From: Leguminivora glycinivorella
Lineage: Eukaryota > Arthropoda > Insecta > Lepidoptera > Tortricidae
Length of the DNA: 64,000 bases
Direction: 5' to 3'
NCBI RefSeq assembly: GCF_023078275.1
Contig: NC_062977.1
Location: forward strand, 5,911,118 to 5,975,117
Shown here: positions 45,100-58,357 of the stretch, one piece after another
Layout: every line of letters starts with the position of its first letter
Numbering within the stretch: the first letter of the stretch is position 1
Notes under the pieces: model-generated
What the model saw: the letters and a program-made list of their open reading frames with translations, nothing else
Told to the model about the DNA's origin: nothing
Databases searched by the model: none
Program-made: the position numbers and the translations under genes

Positions 45100-46540
45100 G
45101 CACGTAAGGGAGTACGTTCTTCTTTTGCAGGTTGTGAATTGTAGCTATTATGGCTGAATTACACGCTTAGTATTAACTATACAACTGTTTAATGGAGTGA
45201 GAAATTATTCACAATTCATGCAAACACTTACAAGGTTAAGATTAAAAGGTGGTTTATTAGCCTTACTTTTCAAGGAAATGAACAATACCGTAAACGATAA
45301 TTCATTTCACTGCGCTACCAAAACAAACATTATCGCCAGTCATTTGTTTTTACAACGCGTCATTAAGCGCCAATAATCGTGAAACAAATAAATAGATTCG
45401 ATACTTAGCAATAATCGAATAGATACGGAACTAATTCTACGAATGTTTTCAGTCGATAGCTTACGACATGTTTATCGTCATTGGGTAATAAAAATCCATC
45501 TAATGACGCGGGAAACTCCGTGGATCCGCGACGGAATTGTTTCACTATTTCATATGGGGGTCAATAAAATTTTATGTACAGTTAAATTTTGTTAAACGGT
45601 TCATATTCCACCGAATTAGGCTTCTGTGCATTTATGTCTTGGGCGCAGACTGTTTATGACGTACCTTTATTGGGTCAATATGATATCATATGAATCATAT
45701 CTGATTAGGCGAGTCAGTTTGTTAATAGCATCAACGCTATGATTAGTGGTTTTTATAGTATCGACTATATACATTCCTACACGTGAAATACACATTTAAG
45801 GTAAAAAAAAATACATTGTCGGTTACCACAAGGGCGAATTTGCTCGTATGAAAATCTACCTGTCAGAGCGTCCATTAGGCTGAAGTACCCAAAGTAAAAC
45901 AAACGAATTTGATATAATCAGTAGATACAAGTGTCAATAAATATTTGATATCCTCAACATAATCAAAGATTTCTTTCACAGAAAATATCTCCACAAAAAC
46001 CGCATTCCTAAAACATTTTCACCAACATCAACACAAAAAGATTATCTGGTAAGAGAGGAAACATGTAAACAGATTATAAAAAGACGTCGCCGTCCCTCCG
46101 AGCCCCGGGCGGAGATCTTGTATGCATAAGGAGGAAATAAGTACTCCTTATACTGAGGGTATCGTTGCCACTTCATTTTTAAAAAGACAATACGGGGCGA
46201 AGTTCGCACGGTGATTTCTTTTTAAAGTGGGGTAAATTACGGTTTTAATGGAATGATTTGTGAATTTCATTTTATGTTTCACATTTCATACATGGGATTT
46301 GGATTATTACACTCACAGTTCATACATGGGATTTAGATAGTCATTCTAGATTAAACTGAAAGGAAATACTAACCTAATATAAGTATATATTTAGGAGGTA
46401 TTTATTCGAGTAAATAAGGTCGGTTTTGTGGCCTTTTGAATAGCAAAAAATATTCGAAAAATTTAATATTTCTTCTTTATAATCAAGCCCAGATTTGTAA
46501 CAAAAAAAAACAAAAAAAAAAAAAAACATTCAGTCGAATT
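45100..46540. other. AT-rich intergenic DNA
   Basis: Unrecognised, apart from an A-rich run at 46501-46526. A GC patch lies at 46080-46125. Confidence 0.45.
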
Positions 46541-46740
46541 GAGAACCTCCTCCTTTTTTTGAAGTCGGTTAAAAATAGAACATACTAACCGGTGTCAAGT
46601 TAAATGCAACCTGCAAATATTGTAAATCTAGAGTCAGGTCAAGCTAAATTGACAATTTATTTATTTATTTAAACTTTATTGCACAGTAAAAATATACAGT
46701 TAGAAAAGGCGGACTTAATGCTACGTGGAATTCTATGACA
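46541..46740 (-). repeat. Repeat fragments incl. LINE 3' tail
   Basis: GAACCTCCTCCTTTTTTTGA/AGTCGGTTAAAAA (46541-46575) is a common lepidopteran repeat end. TTTATTTATTTAAACTTTAT/TGCACAGTAAA (46656-46690) is the minus-strand 3' end of a LINE family. Confidence 0.5.
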
Positions 46741-46796
46741 ATGACTTTGATAAGACAGGCTTATCAAATTAGCTTGGTCTGACTCTGACACTCTTT

Positions 46797-47360
46797 TTAG
46801 GGTTCCGTAGTCAACTAGGAACCCTTATAGTTTCGCCATGTCTGTCTGTCCGTCCGTTCGTCCGTCCGTCCGTCCGTCCGTCCGTCCGTCCGCGGATAAT
46901 CTCAGTAACCGTTAGCACTAGAAAGCTGAAATTTGGTACCAATATGTATATCAATCACGCCAACAAAGTGCAAAAATAAAAAATGGGAAAAAAATTTTTA
47001 TTAGGGTACCCCCCCTACATGCAAAGTGGGGGCTGATATTTTTTTTCATTCCAACCCCAACGTGTGATATATTGTTGGATAGGTATTTAAAAATGAATAA
47101 GGGTTTACTAAAATCATTTTTTGATAATATTAATACTTTCGGAAATAATCGCTCTTAAAGGAAAAAAAAGTGCGTCCCCCCCCTCTAACTTTTGAACCAT
47201 ATGTTTAAAAAATATGAAAACAATCACCAAAGTAGAACTTTGTAAAGACTTTCTAGGAAAATTGTTTTGAACTTGACAGGTTCAGTAGTTTTTGAGAAAA
47301 ATACGAAAAACTACGGAACCCTACACTGAGCGTGGCCCGACACGCTCTTGGCCGGTTTTT
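46797..47360. repeat. 'GGGTTCCGTAG' lepidopteran repeat
   Basis: AGGGTTCCGTAG near the start pairs with CTACGGAACCCT at 47311-47322. The start continues TAGGAACCCTTATAGTTTCG followed by CTGT/CCGT microsatellite runs (about 46840-46892). The end is GCGTGGCCCGACACGCTCTT/GGCCGGTTTTTT. I recognise this as a very abundant non-coding family in Lepidoptera. No ORF. Confidence 0.8.
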
Positions 47361-47747
47361 TCCATTTTGATTGAAACACATTGTAAATATAAAACTTTAA
47401 ATTATCCATAAACAACATAAATATGTGCTGAAAACTTAGAATACATTTTCGAGCTGCAGCTTAATACGATTGTCATGGCCCAAGAAAGTGGTGAATTTTG
47501 AACCGAGTCGATCTGTCTTGGCCCTCTGCAGGCTATCCGTCGTGCTATTTGTCCCGGATCCCGCGGGTGCAATGCGTCGGTGTCCCGACTCCGACCCGTC
47601 CCGGCCTGGCCCCCGCTCGTGCGTGTCGATAAAAAATAATTGTTTCCGTCACACCGCCTTACAGTTTTCTTCAATTTTAAAGATTAGAATTGCCAAGAGG
47701 CTTGATTTATATTCATTTTTTGAAGCCGTGGTACCTATTTTTAACCC
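47361..47747. other. Intergenic with GC patch
   Basis: 47510-47625 is GC-rich. Overlapping frames on both strands are not convincing as genes. Confidence 0.4.
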
Positions 47748-47925
47748 CCGACGCAAAAACGAAGGGGTTATAAGTTTGACGAGTCTGTCTGTTTGTCTGT
47801 GACATCGTAGCTCCCGAACGGATGAACCGATTTAAATTTAGTTTTTTTTTTTGAAAGCTGAGTTAGTCGGGAGTGTTCTTAGCCATGTTTCATGAAAATC
47901 GGTCCACTTGTCGGGGGCTTTTTCG
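47748..47925. repeat. 'AACCCCCGAC' lepidopteran repeat
   Basis: TTAACCCCCGACGCAAAAAC, GACATCGTAGCTCCCGAACG and a GTCGGGGGCTTTTT end give short complementary termini. It is a common non-coding family. A fragment of the same family borders the gene-bearing DIRS element at 59791. Confidence 0.75.
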
Positions 47926-49234
47926 AAATTTTAATTTTGTGGTTAGGTTATTGATAAAGTGATAGCCTTTTAAGAGACGATTCTGTCACGCCTTGGGATT
48001 GACCCGAGGTCAACCCGATATCGACTAATATTTCTTCAAGACATCCCGGGTTCGCCTCGACAGATAAATCATGTGGCGACTGACTGATTGAATATAAAAT
48101 AATATTTTTTTATTCGATGTACGTAGCTAAAAGAAGGCGACGTTCGTACAATAGGCTACTAGACTCGTATCGAATTTAGCACATCAAGTTATTGTTTTCT
48201 GTAGTATTTGACTTAAGAAATCAATATTTATAGCTTGCGGGCATTAAAAGTGCGTGATGACTGCGTATTTTTAATTAAACATGTGTGTATGTTTTTTTTT
48301 AATTATGGACTCCGAAAACGGTGTTGGCCAATGGAGTGACGTCACATAATTCAGATCAACTATGGAAATTAGAGGTAGTAATCTGATCTCCATAGAAGCA
48401 ACCTCTATTGTATTAAAATTCATAGTCGTTGACGGGTGTGACAATGTGAAATATTTTTTCTAAATATACTGACGTCATGTCATAGATATTCTATAGATTA
48501 ATATGGCTGATGTTGTTTTTGCCTGATCAAGTAAAAGTAAACTTTAAATAATTTTTTTGCGGGTTTTTAAGTCGTAATAAAATATGGTACTATTTTTTTT
48601 CATTTAATTAGACAGTAATTAATAATATAAGACATACTTTGAAAAAGAGTCAAGTAGCCTATGGGCTGAAAGTACACTTTCAAGCCGTAGAGAACCGAAG
48701 TAAATCTCATATCTGTATTAATAAAAATTATAAGTTTACAAACTAATATTTTTAATAGATGCAACGAAATATAAAATCAAATGCTCATGCTTAGTGTGAT
48801 TTTATCTTGATTATCATTAGTTATATCTTATATCCGACAGTTTCTTTAGACTAGCAGATTCAGCAAAATTGAAAACAAAACTTAGAAGTAAACTTGGCCG
48901 GAGTTCTCAATAGTTAATCTACGTTCATTCTCGATTTGCTCTGAAAGCGGCGACTGCTTGTGCCGATTCACAATTATAATACGTGCATTGAGTGGAGTTC
49001 TATTCACTCCACTACGTGGTATTGCATTCGATTCAGAACTAAAGGTTGTGTAATATTAATATCGTGCGCTGAAAGGAAAAGCTAGGACAGTAGTTCTTAA
49101 TTGTTATAGTTTGGAAGATTGCAAATAAAAATATCATGAATCAAGTATTTTTTTGTCGTGTAGTACCTACTTTCAAACCACTCATTGAAAAAAACATTAA
49201 AAAAATAACAGAAGGAATTTCCCACTAAACTGTA
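47926..49234. other. AT-rich intergenic DNA, nothing recognised
   Basis: No ORF or repeat end could be supported. GGAGTGACGTCACATAA at about 48332 contains a CRE-like TGACGTCA. Confidence 0.45.
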
Positions 49235-49367
49235 AGTGCGTTTTCACATTATCCGATCCGATATCGGAGTCGGAAGGATTTCAAAGGCAAATATTAAAGA
49301 TGGCGGCTTAATGTATGGGATACAGGTCCTACATCCGATATCGGATCGGATAATGTGAAAACGCACT
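49235..49367. mobile_element. MITE, AGTGCGTTTTCACATTATCC ends
   Basis: 133 bp. The left AGTGCGTTTTCACATTATCC is matched perfectly by the complement of the right end, and the match continues through GATCCGATATCGGA. No coding capacity. Confidence 0.85.
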
Positions 49368-50026
49368 GTGTTTCTATATCCTTATTTACTAAAACGTTTT
49401 TTAACTCATGTGATTTAGAAATCACTTTGACATTAAAAGAAAGTGGTATTAAGAGAAGGTACCCCATGTCAAATGTTTCAGAGTAATTGATAAAAAGGAC
49501 TTGATAACATAACATCACAAATACAATGAGCAGTGAACTCGACTGGTAAATTGCAATTCGCGACAAATAAGCCAAAACACGTGAGGGGCCCATTCAACAA
49601 GTCAAACAGCACAGTGGGCTCGATCAATCATAATCACGTCTCTTTCACCTCAACTAATGGCCCGCAAAATGGTGGAATGCGTTTAAAACCTGCGAGTGTC
49701 GAGGGGCCATTGGAATGCAACCGCTTGGAAGCACAAAGCGTCTGCTGATCCATCATGTGTTCGGGAACCTCTCACTTGGGTTTTGGAGTCGTGTGAAACG
49801 AATGAAGAATGGACATTTCAGGTGAGAGATTTCACTTTCTGGCTTTCTGTGGGGATTTTTATTTATTACTGTGGCGTCTGTTTTTGCTTCGTAGTCGAAT
49901 TTGAAAAAACGATTCCACTACCGATTTAAAAACTGAGGAAAAGTACATTAGGTACGATACATCATACAAGTGAGGAAAAGACGAAATGCCTTTTCGTGTA
50001 TCGTGCAACGTTTTTCAGTACAGATG
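49368..50026. other. Unique stretch, possible regulatory DNA
   Basis: 49530-49790 is GC-balanced and free of repeat signatures. No gene recognised. Confidence 0.35.
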
Positions 50027-50106
50027 GCCCTCTGAAGTTCCAACCTGACAAGAAATAAACCACCTTGCCCTCTGAAGTTCCAACCTGACAAGAAATAAAC
50101 CACCTT
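50027..50106. repeat. Perfect 40-bp tandem duplication
   Basis: GCCCTCTGAAGTTCCAACCT plus 20 more bases is repeated once without difference (50027-50066, 50067-50106). The lack of divergence implies a recent event. Confidence 0.95.
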
Positions 50107-52689
50107 GCGCACTAGTGCAGGAAAAAAGCACCACCTGCCCTGAAAAAAATCTACTTAATCTTAATAATTAGTGCCTGGAATTCTGACTAAACCTTTATAT
50201 TGCTGTCATAAATAAACCACTTACCCTGTTCAGCAGCAGTATTCCATGCATGTAATTATTTCCTTTAACAATTTCCGTTTAATATTTTTTAAGAATTTTT
50301 AATTTTGCCATATCCGGTAACTTCGTGCGTCATGTCAGTCGGTGGCCGTTGTACTCGTATTATGCTTTGTTATTTTAATTTTTTCCCCGCCAAGGAATGT
50401 CTTTGAAAGTGTTCAAATGGTGCGTGTAATATCAAGCTTTGAATTTTCCGTTTGATGTCGAAAGATTAGGGTATTTGCGGATATGAGTATTTTTCGCTTA
50501 AAAGAAGAATGGAGGCGCCTATAAATTTCTGTGGGATCCCTTTTGATGCACAGGTGTGTTATTTGTTGATGCTTTTGTGTTTCCGATGTGGTTATAATGG
50601 TGGATTTAAGCTGAAAACCTTTTGTTTCATTAATTCGTAAAATATCATCATAAGATATTTAATTTATAGGTAAAATAATGTAGAGACGGCACAAAGGAAT
50701 GTTAAATAAATACGCTTCAACAATGCTAGCGTAATAATAGCAAAGACTTGGATTTAGTAAAAAAGCATATTCAAGAAAATATTTTTCCACCGAATGCTAA
50801 AAATACATATCTTTTGAGTGATGCAATGCAACTTGGTGCCAAAGGCGCATTGCCGATATTTTATTAAATTAGTTAACATACTGTATCAATTGACTTATCC
50901 AATAGTTGGGTAGGTACCTATTCTAAATATATAAATAAATATCAACATAGTCGACATTGCACAAGTGTCTTGTCTAACTAAAGCCAGAACACGAGTATAT
51001 AAACTACATACAGCGGTTGGGAAAATTGCTTAATTTCCAGCAAACCTTCCAAGACATGCACATGGGTCACTGTCTGCGGCAATATGCCGGACGCTAAGCA
51101 GAAAATTCCACTTGGGAAAGTTTTGATTGTCCTCGGCAGCTGGCGTCCGGACACATTCCCGGATCGCAGAGGACGCCATTTTATTGTGTTCATATCGCAA
51201 GTTCGCTTGTAAACTCATCGGCAACTGTCATTTGGACGAGTAATGTTGTGGCGGCGTCAACATCAATCTATTCTGCACTCGTAATCCCAAGTCAATTTAT
51301 CGCGAAATGAAAATCGGACGCGCGTATTTATCAACCACCACCATCATGCTTTTTTTAGTATATTTGCGAGTAGGTAAATAATGTTATATCATACATGATT
51401 TGTATGATGTCACTCGTTGATTAACTTCGGTAAAACACTCTGTTCTTTTTTCCTTACCTACTCACTTTTATTTTACAATATTGTTATCAATGTTGGTTTT
51501 CAGCATTTTTGGAATTGTGACTAGAATTAGCCACGTTGCGCGTTGCCAGTAAGACTTATAGAGTCTATTTGTAAAGAGGAGTCTGAAATGTATTGTGGTA
51601 CCTACTCCACAGTTATTCTGTCTCCGCACAGCCTATAGCTATGAAATGGGATGTGAGATTAATTACCTAAATTACTGAGTCCCAGATTTATCTAAAACCA
51701 TAACTTGATTCACAAAAACATTAACTAAAATACAAACAGAGGCATGTAAACATCATGTACAAACACCGCACTAAATTCAACTAAGGGACGCGTAATTTCC
51801 ATATCCTCTGATCAACAAAAGGGGCAAATGCAACTTCCGACCCTCAGCCATTTTTATCCCTCCACTAATTGTAATTTCATTGATAACACAGTTTACAGTT
51901 TGACCGGTCCATTAGTGCGAAACAAGGTGGCATCCGCTGGGGTATTTATAACCGTAGTATAGTTGCGGCAATAATTTCATTAGCGGGGCACAACTAAGGC
52001 TGGACAAGACAAATGGCGGCCATTAGGGCCCTAACGACGGACCACGTCGGCCCCACAAACTTTTAACGACGAGAATCAAAGTAAATACGAAGCGTTATCT
52101 TGCCGATTTGGCGTAATCATAATTCCTAGGTGGGCAAGGGTTGCTAATCGGATAGGCAGGTAGCGCCCCTAATTAAAGCTGGACTAGTATGGGTTCGCCG
52201 AATCAATAAGGTTTTCATGAACACACGGGGTTAATGCTGGTAAATATCTAAGTTTACTGGTCGATATGAATGTTCACCTGTTCACAGTTAGTATCCTGGC
52301 AAATTGATATAGGTAACTTTTTTATATCAATTCAAGGAATATTGATATTTTTATAGGTTTATAAATATTTTGTAGAGATAACCAATTTTCAACACTGCTG
52401 CCATCAGTTGATCAAATCGGAAGGATATTGAAGTCGTTATACGGGGCTATTTTCATTCAACAATATAAGAAAATAGTCTGAACAATTCCTGGTCCATTAT
52501 CAAACAAGTGAAACCTAAGTCATAATAGTCGTAAGTCCTTATTCTCGTGGTGTGAGAGCCTCGTGTCCCAAGAGAGGCAGGACCCTGCGTACACGAGCCC
52601 TGTGTTATTATGTGTATTGTGTACGGCAGTTGGCTGCTCTTAATGTGGAAAATAAGTCTAAATAGACCAAACATATTTCATGCCTATAG
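50107..52689. other. Long unique stretch, possible regulatory islands
   Basis: No gene. 51030-51320 and 51880-52190 are GC-balanced, lack repeats, and hold homeodomain-type cores (CTAATTAAAG, CTAATTGTAA). Confidence 0.35.
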
Positions 52690-52691
52690 TA

Positions 52692-53253
52692 CAGGGTGGC
52701 CCAAAAATACGTTGACAAACGTTTGTATAATTATTTTTCTGTCCTTATACGAATGATTGTCCAACAAATTAAAATGTGAAACCTTAATAATTTTTGACCA
52801 AATAAATCGAATCGCCTTCAAAATGCCCTCCTTTGGCTTTGAAGTACAAACGCAAATGTAAGAAAAAAAAAATAACGATATGCCGCTGCACCTCTAGTAT
52901 GACTTTCGTCTAACTTATTGCACGTTTAGCTTTTTAAATATACTAATTTTTGTAATCAATAAACGGGCTAGGGTTTTAAGATTGATTACAAACTATAATT
53001 TGAGTTTTAAGTGAGGTGAATTTACGTAGGTAGGCTGAAACGTATCGAACGTATGAATTTGAAAAAATCGCCGTTTTACAATTGGTCTACATAGCAAATC
53101 TTGCGAAATGGACATGAATGCTGTTGAAATATTCATGGTGAATGTAGAAATATACAATAAATATAGGCTCAAAAAATATTTTCGGTAACTTCGATATTTA
53201 GGTTTATTTCAACATTTTACTATTCTTTGTCAACGTAATTTTGGGCCACCCTG
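52692..53253. mobile_element. Mariner-like non-autonomous element (TA target)
   Basis: Flanked by TA (52690-52691, 53254-53255). The ends CAGGGTGGCCCAAAAATACG and the complement of the right end match over about 27 bp with few differences. 562 bp, no transposase frame. TA duplication and CAGGGTGGCCC ends fit Tc1/mariner. Confidence 0.8.
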
Positions 53254-53460
53254 TATTTTTGTTTCGGTTATATTACTCTTGCGAACCTTATGTCACCACA
53301 CGGGGACGGGGGTTTTTATAAATGTAATTTGGAATTTTACTAGTACTTTATAGAAATACTATAAAAAAGTATTTAATTTCTTTTATTAATCTTTAATGAC
53401 ATTTGTGATAGAAATTAACATTGGGCGGAGATTCGGAGAAGGATATAGAATTCAGGGTAC

Positions 53461-53589
53461 GTAGCCGAATGGCACAAACGCTCACGAAGCGCTCACGAAA
53501 CGAAACGCTCGTAGATATCTAAGTATCTATATCGCTTTTGCGTAGGCGTGTCGTTTTCGTTTTGCGTCATAGAAATGCCATTCGGCTAC
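53461..53589 (-). mobile_element. GTAGCCGAATGGC MITE, shortened copy
   Basis: 129 bp with both ends intact; the part around CGCCAATACGC is partly deleted. The core reads on the minus strand. Confidence 0.8.
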
Positions 53590-53803
53590 GAGGCCAGGTC
53601 TGCTGTATTACTTACGTAAATTAGGTAGGTCACTCAGTAGGTCAGTAGGCTACAATTGTAACACTTTACATAGCAATAAGGTACATAGAGATTAAATAAA
53701 CGTTAGGCTGGCAGTGAAAAACTATGTTTTCATAATGGATTTGTAACTACATTAACGATACTGGTAGAGGTGCATACCTACTTAATATGACAATAAAGAC
53801 CAT

Positions 53804-54129
53804 CTCATCCTCCCTGCCTTATCCCGGCATTTGCCACGGCTCATGGGAGCCTGGGGTCCGCTTTGACAACTAATTCCTAGATTTGGCGTATGCACTAGTT
53901 TTTACGAAAGCGACTGCCATCTGACCTTCCAACCCGAAGGGTAAACTAGACCTTATTGGAATTAGTCCGGTTTCCTCACGATGTTTTCTTCACCGAAAAG
54001 CGACTGGTAAATATCAAATGACATTTCGCACAGAGATTCCGAAAAACTCATTGGTGCGAGCCGGGGTTCGAACTCGCGACCTCCGAAACGAAAGTCGCAC
54101 GTACTTACCGCTAGGCTACCAGCGCTTTT
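53804..54129 (-). mobile_element. tRNA-derived SINE with perfect 16-bp target duplication
   Basis: TGACAATAAAGACCAT is present at 53788-53803 and 54130-54145. On the minus strand the element starts with a tRNA-like head (GCTGGTAGCCTAGCGGTAAG; B-box GAGTTCGAACCCC) and ends with AATGCCGGGATAAGGCAGGG and a GGATGAGATG tail. I recognise the body as a widespread lepidopteran SINE. The head and tail are complete. Confidence 0.9.
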
Positions 54130-54355
54130 TGACAATAAAGACCATAACATAATATAACGAAAAGTATTACCTGCATCTTCACAATAAAACTTACCAAAGT
54201 GAATATCAGTTTTCATCGCGTAGGAGCATCGAGAGTAGGTACATACATCGCCTCAAGCGAACCATTATAATAGTAACTTCGAAACTGCCCCATCCTTATC
54301 AGCGCGCGGCAGCGGAGCTTCGCTCGGTTCTGTTTCGTATCCTTGACATGTGTCA

Positions 54356-54573
54356 GCCATCTAGTTCAAAAATGAATAGTTTACATCGAGCGAAAGAATT
54401 CTCAGCCTTAACAACACAACTACTGCACACGAGATGGCGCCTTTCGCCACAAAAACTCAAATAGTGTATTTTCTATTCGTTTTAGCCTTGAAACGCCATC
54501 TAGTGTTTGCAATAAAAGTACAATCGACCGAAAGAATTCGTCTTAACAGTACAACTACTGCACGAGATGGCGC
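54356..54573. repeat. Two diverged units bounded by GCCATCTA and AGATGGCGC
   Basis: 54356-54440 and 54495-54573 share GAAAGAATTC, TTAACA and CACAACTACTGCAC/GAGATGGCGC in order. Each unit starts with the complement of its end. CTCF-like AGATGGCGC occurs at 54432-54440 and 54565-54573, and near 54495 inverted. Confidence 0.7.
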
Positions 54574-55581
54574 GCGAGTAAAACGCGTAGAAAATTCGCG
54601 TTTTCCGGGACCTTAAAGTTATTTTTCACCCCCAAAAACCCCCACATAACAAATTTCTGCGAAATCGAAGAGCGGTTTCCGAGATCGTCAGTGTAAATAA
54701 GTATATATATATATAAATAAATAAATAAATATACAAGAATTGCTCGTTTAAAAGTATAAGATAAGTTCAAGTCATAACACCGTTAGCTCATTGAACGTTG
54801 GGAATAACAAATCGGTGTTCACATAATCCTTACTATCCCATCGCGGCGCGTCAGGGCACGCTCATTTCACTAAGACTGTAGGGTAATGTGATGTGTTGAC
54901 GGGCGACGTCAAGGCGTCTACGACGACATACATTCATCGCTGAGCTACGGTCGTAGCGCTATGTCGTAGACGATAGCATGAATTTTCCCGTATGTAGCGA
55001 AAATGCGTCAGACGCAGAACGATAACGTGTTGTGATTAGCACTGAATGGGTTATTAAACAAATCATAATGTAGTACTTACTTCGTCTGGATTATCGTTAG
55101 GTTAGGGTGTTCCAGGCATTTTTCGCAAGGGTTTTAATTTCAATATTAGGGTGTATATAACCAAAAATACTTGAGTAAAATTGAAAATAACAGCTTATTA
55201 GTTCAAAACTACTTGCAATGTGAGTAAAGTTACAGTAAGCTTCGTCCAGTCTCTATATAAGTCTCCTGAAATACAAGTTCTGCAGTCAAAATAAGTATAA
55301 GTAGGTATCTTTATTTAAAAAAAATGTACAGAAAATTGCACAAGTTATAACTAGACACATATTATTTTTTCCAGTAGATATATGTGGTGTATGACGAGTG
55401 GTTTGTTCATGAAATTAGTCGGGGTCCGCTAAGTACCCACATTACGTCAACTCGTGTGGAGCCCGTAAGTAGCTGACGAGTGGGGACGAACCATATTATT
55501 TGCTATACTTTATATGATATACAGGCTGTTGGAAAAGTTGAAGCTCTATCTTTATATTTGACGTTATTGTAAAAATAATTT
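54574..55581. other. Intergenic with an inverted-repeat fragment
   Basis: GTCTACGACGACATA at about 54917 and GCTATGTCGTAGAC at about 54961 are near-complements, probably a small GC-rich MITE. A short (TAAA)n stretch lies near 54714-54730. The rest is unrecognised. Confidence 0.45.
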
Positions 55582-55710
55582 TGCCGCCTGCTCCGGCCAG
55601 TCGGTGCAAAATGCGTCGAGATCATCCCGCCATCTTTTCTTTGGCGATGATGGGTGGCGGAAGAAACGGGAGGCCTTTGCCCAGCAGTGAGACACAACTA
55701 TAGGCTATTA
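55582..55710. mobile_element. RTE-type LINE 3' end with inverted 5' part
   Basis: The minus strand at 55635-55582 encodes RWRDDLDAFCTDWPEQAA. The plus strand at 55655-55690 encodes WRKKREAFAQQ and a stop. In the intact family (compare 43379-43705) these two stretches follow each other on one strand. The plus part continues into the 3' UTR (GAGACACAACTATAGGCTAT) and an A-rich tail. Head-to-head halves of a LINE are the mark of twin priming. Confidence 0.8.
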
Positions 55711-58214
55711 AAAAAAATCGTTTTGATAAACACACAAAATTATATATCCAGTCATATTTTTAGACATCAACAAAAATGCAGATGCTTTAAAAAAAAAAAG
55801 AAATGTCCTCTTGAAGGAAAAGAGGAATAAACTTTTCATTGCCGAATAAAATCAGAAAAATAAAATAAATATCAGACGCGCCACGTAATAGTTATATAAA
55901 AACTTATCTTTTTCACTTATTATTTCGCTTAAGTCGAATAAAAAAATAAATTAATAAAATGCGTTGTTGTTTACAAATCATCCCCTGCCATCGAAGTATT
56001 TCATCTTGCACATATTGCTCGCGCACAAACCATAACATATTAAGTTAATGAGAGACAACGCGCGTCACTACTGAACGTCCCCCATTATTATAAGGAGGGT
56101 ACACTCAGCTTAAGAAAATGTTTAGCGTAGAGTTATTGAGTTCGACGAAGAACAAATTTATTTTTAGTGAGACTAATACGAAATAAATGTTTCAATAAGT
56201 AAACGACATACCTATTCTATTTTCGGTAGCAAATATTCTTGTCTTTTGCTAGCATCTTATATGTATTAAGTACCTATTTTATAACTTATGATAGGTATTA
56301 TTTTATTTATTCTAGTTCTCTCTCATTACAAAATTTTATTGAACTTATTTTTAAGGCAAGGCGTGAGGAAAAAATTTGACGTATCGTACAATTTTGTGTT
56401 ATCATTTAATAGGTTTTAGGCAAATATTTCAATACATCATAATATATCAATATAGCCAAAAGCTAAAAGTATCAGTATAAATGATGTCATAACGTTTTCG
56501 TAAAGTACTCGTAGGTAGGTACTTAAAAAATTTACTTTGATGAAATGATTAAAACCCAAACGTAGAGCCGATAGAAGAGATTTTTTAAAACAGAGTCATT
56601 TTAATTAAATTCCGACATGCATGTTTTCAAAGTAAGGCATAACAAAATAATTCTTAAAAGAAATACAAGTCTAGGTAAATTTTAATCATACATTAACTGT
56701 TCTGACTGTACATCTTATAGGATGTCGCCAACGGAATACGAATTTATTGTTTCATTAACACGGGATTATCTGACAAGTGCGTCCGGATTCCGTCACCCGC
56801 ACTCTAGCACAAACCATGTTACACGAGTATGTCAATACGGAGTTATTTATTTGATATTACCCTCCCTATGTTCTTTAGTATAATAACAGTTATCATAATT
56901 TGCTAATGTTTGTAATAACTTTAGTTAATTATGGCTTAATAAGTCAACAAAAAAAAAACCAAATGTATTACATTTTAATTAAATCAACTAAAGGCTTGGC
57001 AACCCGCTTGTAACACCTCAGAATTCGCAGGGTGACTGCGTATCATTAGGGATATTTAAAAAAAAACCATACCTGTATGTTACTGTTTTATATGTTTAAA
57101 CATAGGTATCTTTGTTAATAGATATGATCAACTGTAATTGAAAATGTATGTAAACAATGTAACATACGCCTATATTACCTAGCTTCAGATTTAATAGGGG
57201 TCTAAAATAAAACAAAACACAATCACCTAATGCCCCTGAATGAGAACGCGCCACGCCTCATGTCCCGCTACTTTTTATATTAATTTACGAAACAAGTTAT
57301 AATCTTGTTAGCGTACCTCCATTGTGACGCGACGCCTGTTACCTGGACATTGTAATAGGATCAACTTATCAAACACTAAGTACACATCAAAAGCATTTTC
57401 GCCGAAAGAATGCTTTGTTAAGAGGATTGTATTTTTCATTTTACAAGTTCCCTTTTTCATGTTTATTTTAGCATAACGATTGCTGTAATTAAAAGTTCAA
57501 AGAAATATTATTCTTGGTATGCTTAAAATGTTTGTAAATATGACAAATATTGTTGGAAACATACTGGATACTCTTCAGTTCAGGTAATACTTGTCATTGA
57601 TTATTATTAATTAAGAGGTTATTGATTAAGATTATAAGACGAGATATTATTCATTAAGTTTATAAGGAAAAAACCTGTTTTAGAACGAATTAGTTGATGT
57701 CTCCTTACGAAATCGCAGATAATTTGTGTTAATATTACAATACCTTTATCCTTTCAAGATGTACCGAATGTATTAGAAAATACAACGAGTATATATAAAG
57801 TTTATATAAACATTGATTAAATATATTATATTTCTTAAAAAATCTAATCTGTCAACAGGTAACACGTTTTTATCGTATGGACTACATTGTGTCAACTTCA
57901 TTGCCTAACAGAAAGAATTCGGGAAAGTCGAACAACAAGCATTCTAGGAAACGAGGAATTCCGAGAACTTATCGAGGACGAAGACCAAAGTTATATAAAT
58001 ATTTTTACTCCGTAATTGCGGATGTAAACTTTGGACAAAACACGAGTCAAAATTAACAAACACGTGTACTGTTATTCGAACGGAATTATATGCCTTCAAC
58101 ATTTCGACGTAAGTATTATGTCCCACACAATCAAAGTGATATTTCTATAAACGTGCTTAAAATAGATTCAAAGCTTCAATACAATGTTACATTTGAGCAG
58201 CCTAACCTGGCCCC
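55711..58214. other. AT-rich intergenic DNA, nothing recognised
   Basis: Short runs of A and T, no inverted or tandem repeats found, and no ORF above 60 codons with any feature. Confidence 0.5.
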
Positions 58215-58357
58215 GTAGCCGAATGGCATTTCTACGACGCGAAACGAAAACAAAACGCCGCGAAAGGTAGTCTTGCTCTGTCGCGCTTATACGCAAGAGC
58301 GATAGAGATAGTTATCTACGAGTGTTTCGTTTCGTGAGCGTTTGTGTATTCGGCTAC
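58215..58357 (+). mobile_element. GTAGCCGAATGGC MITE
   Basis: 143 bp, ends intact except for one mismatch (GTATTCGGCTAC at the right). Same orientation as the copy at 8809. Confidence 0.85.

Noticed and set aside
47470..47802. 110-codon plus-strand ORF
   Set aside because: It runs from a GC patch into the AACCCCCGAC-type repeat, with an overlapping frame on the other strand; no protein features.
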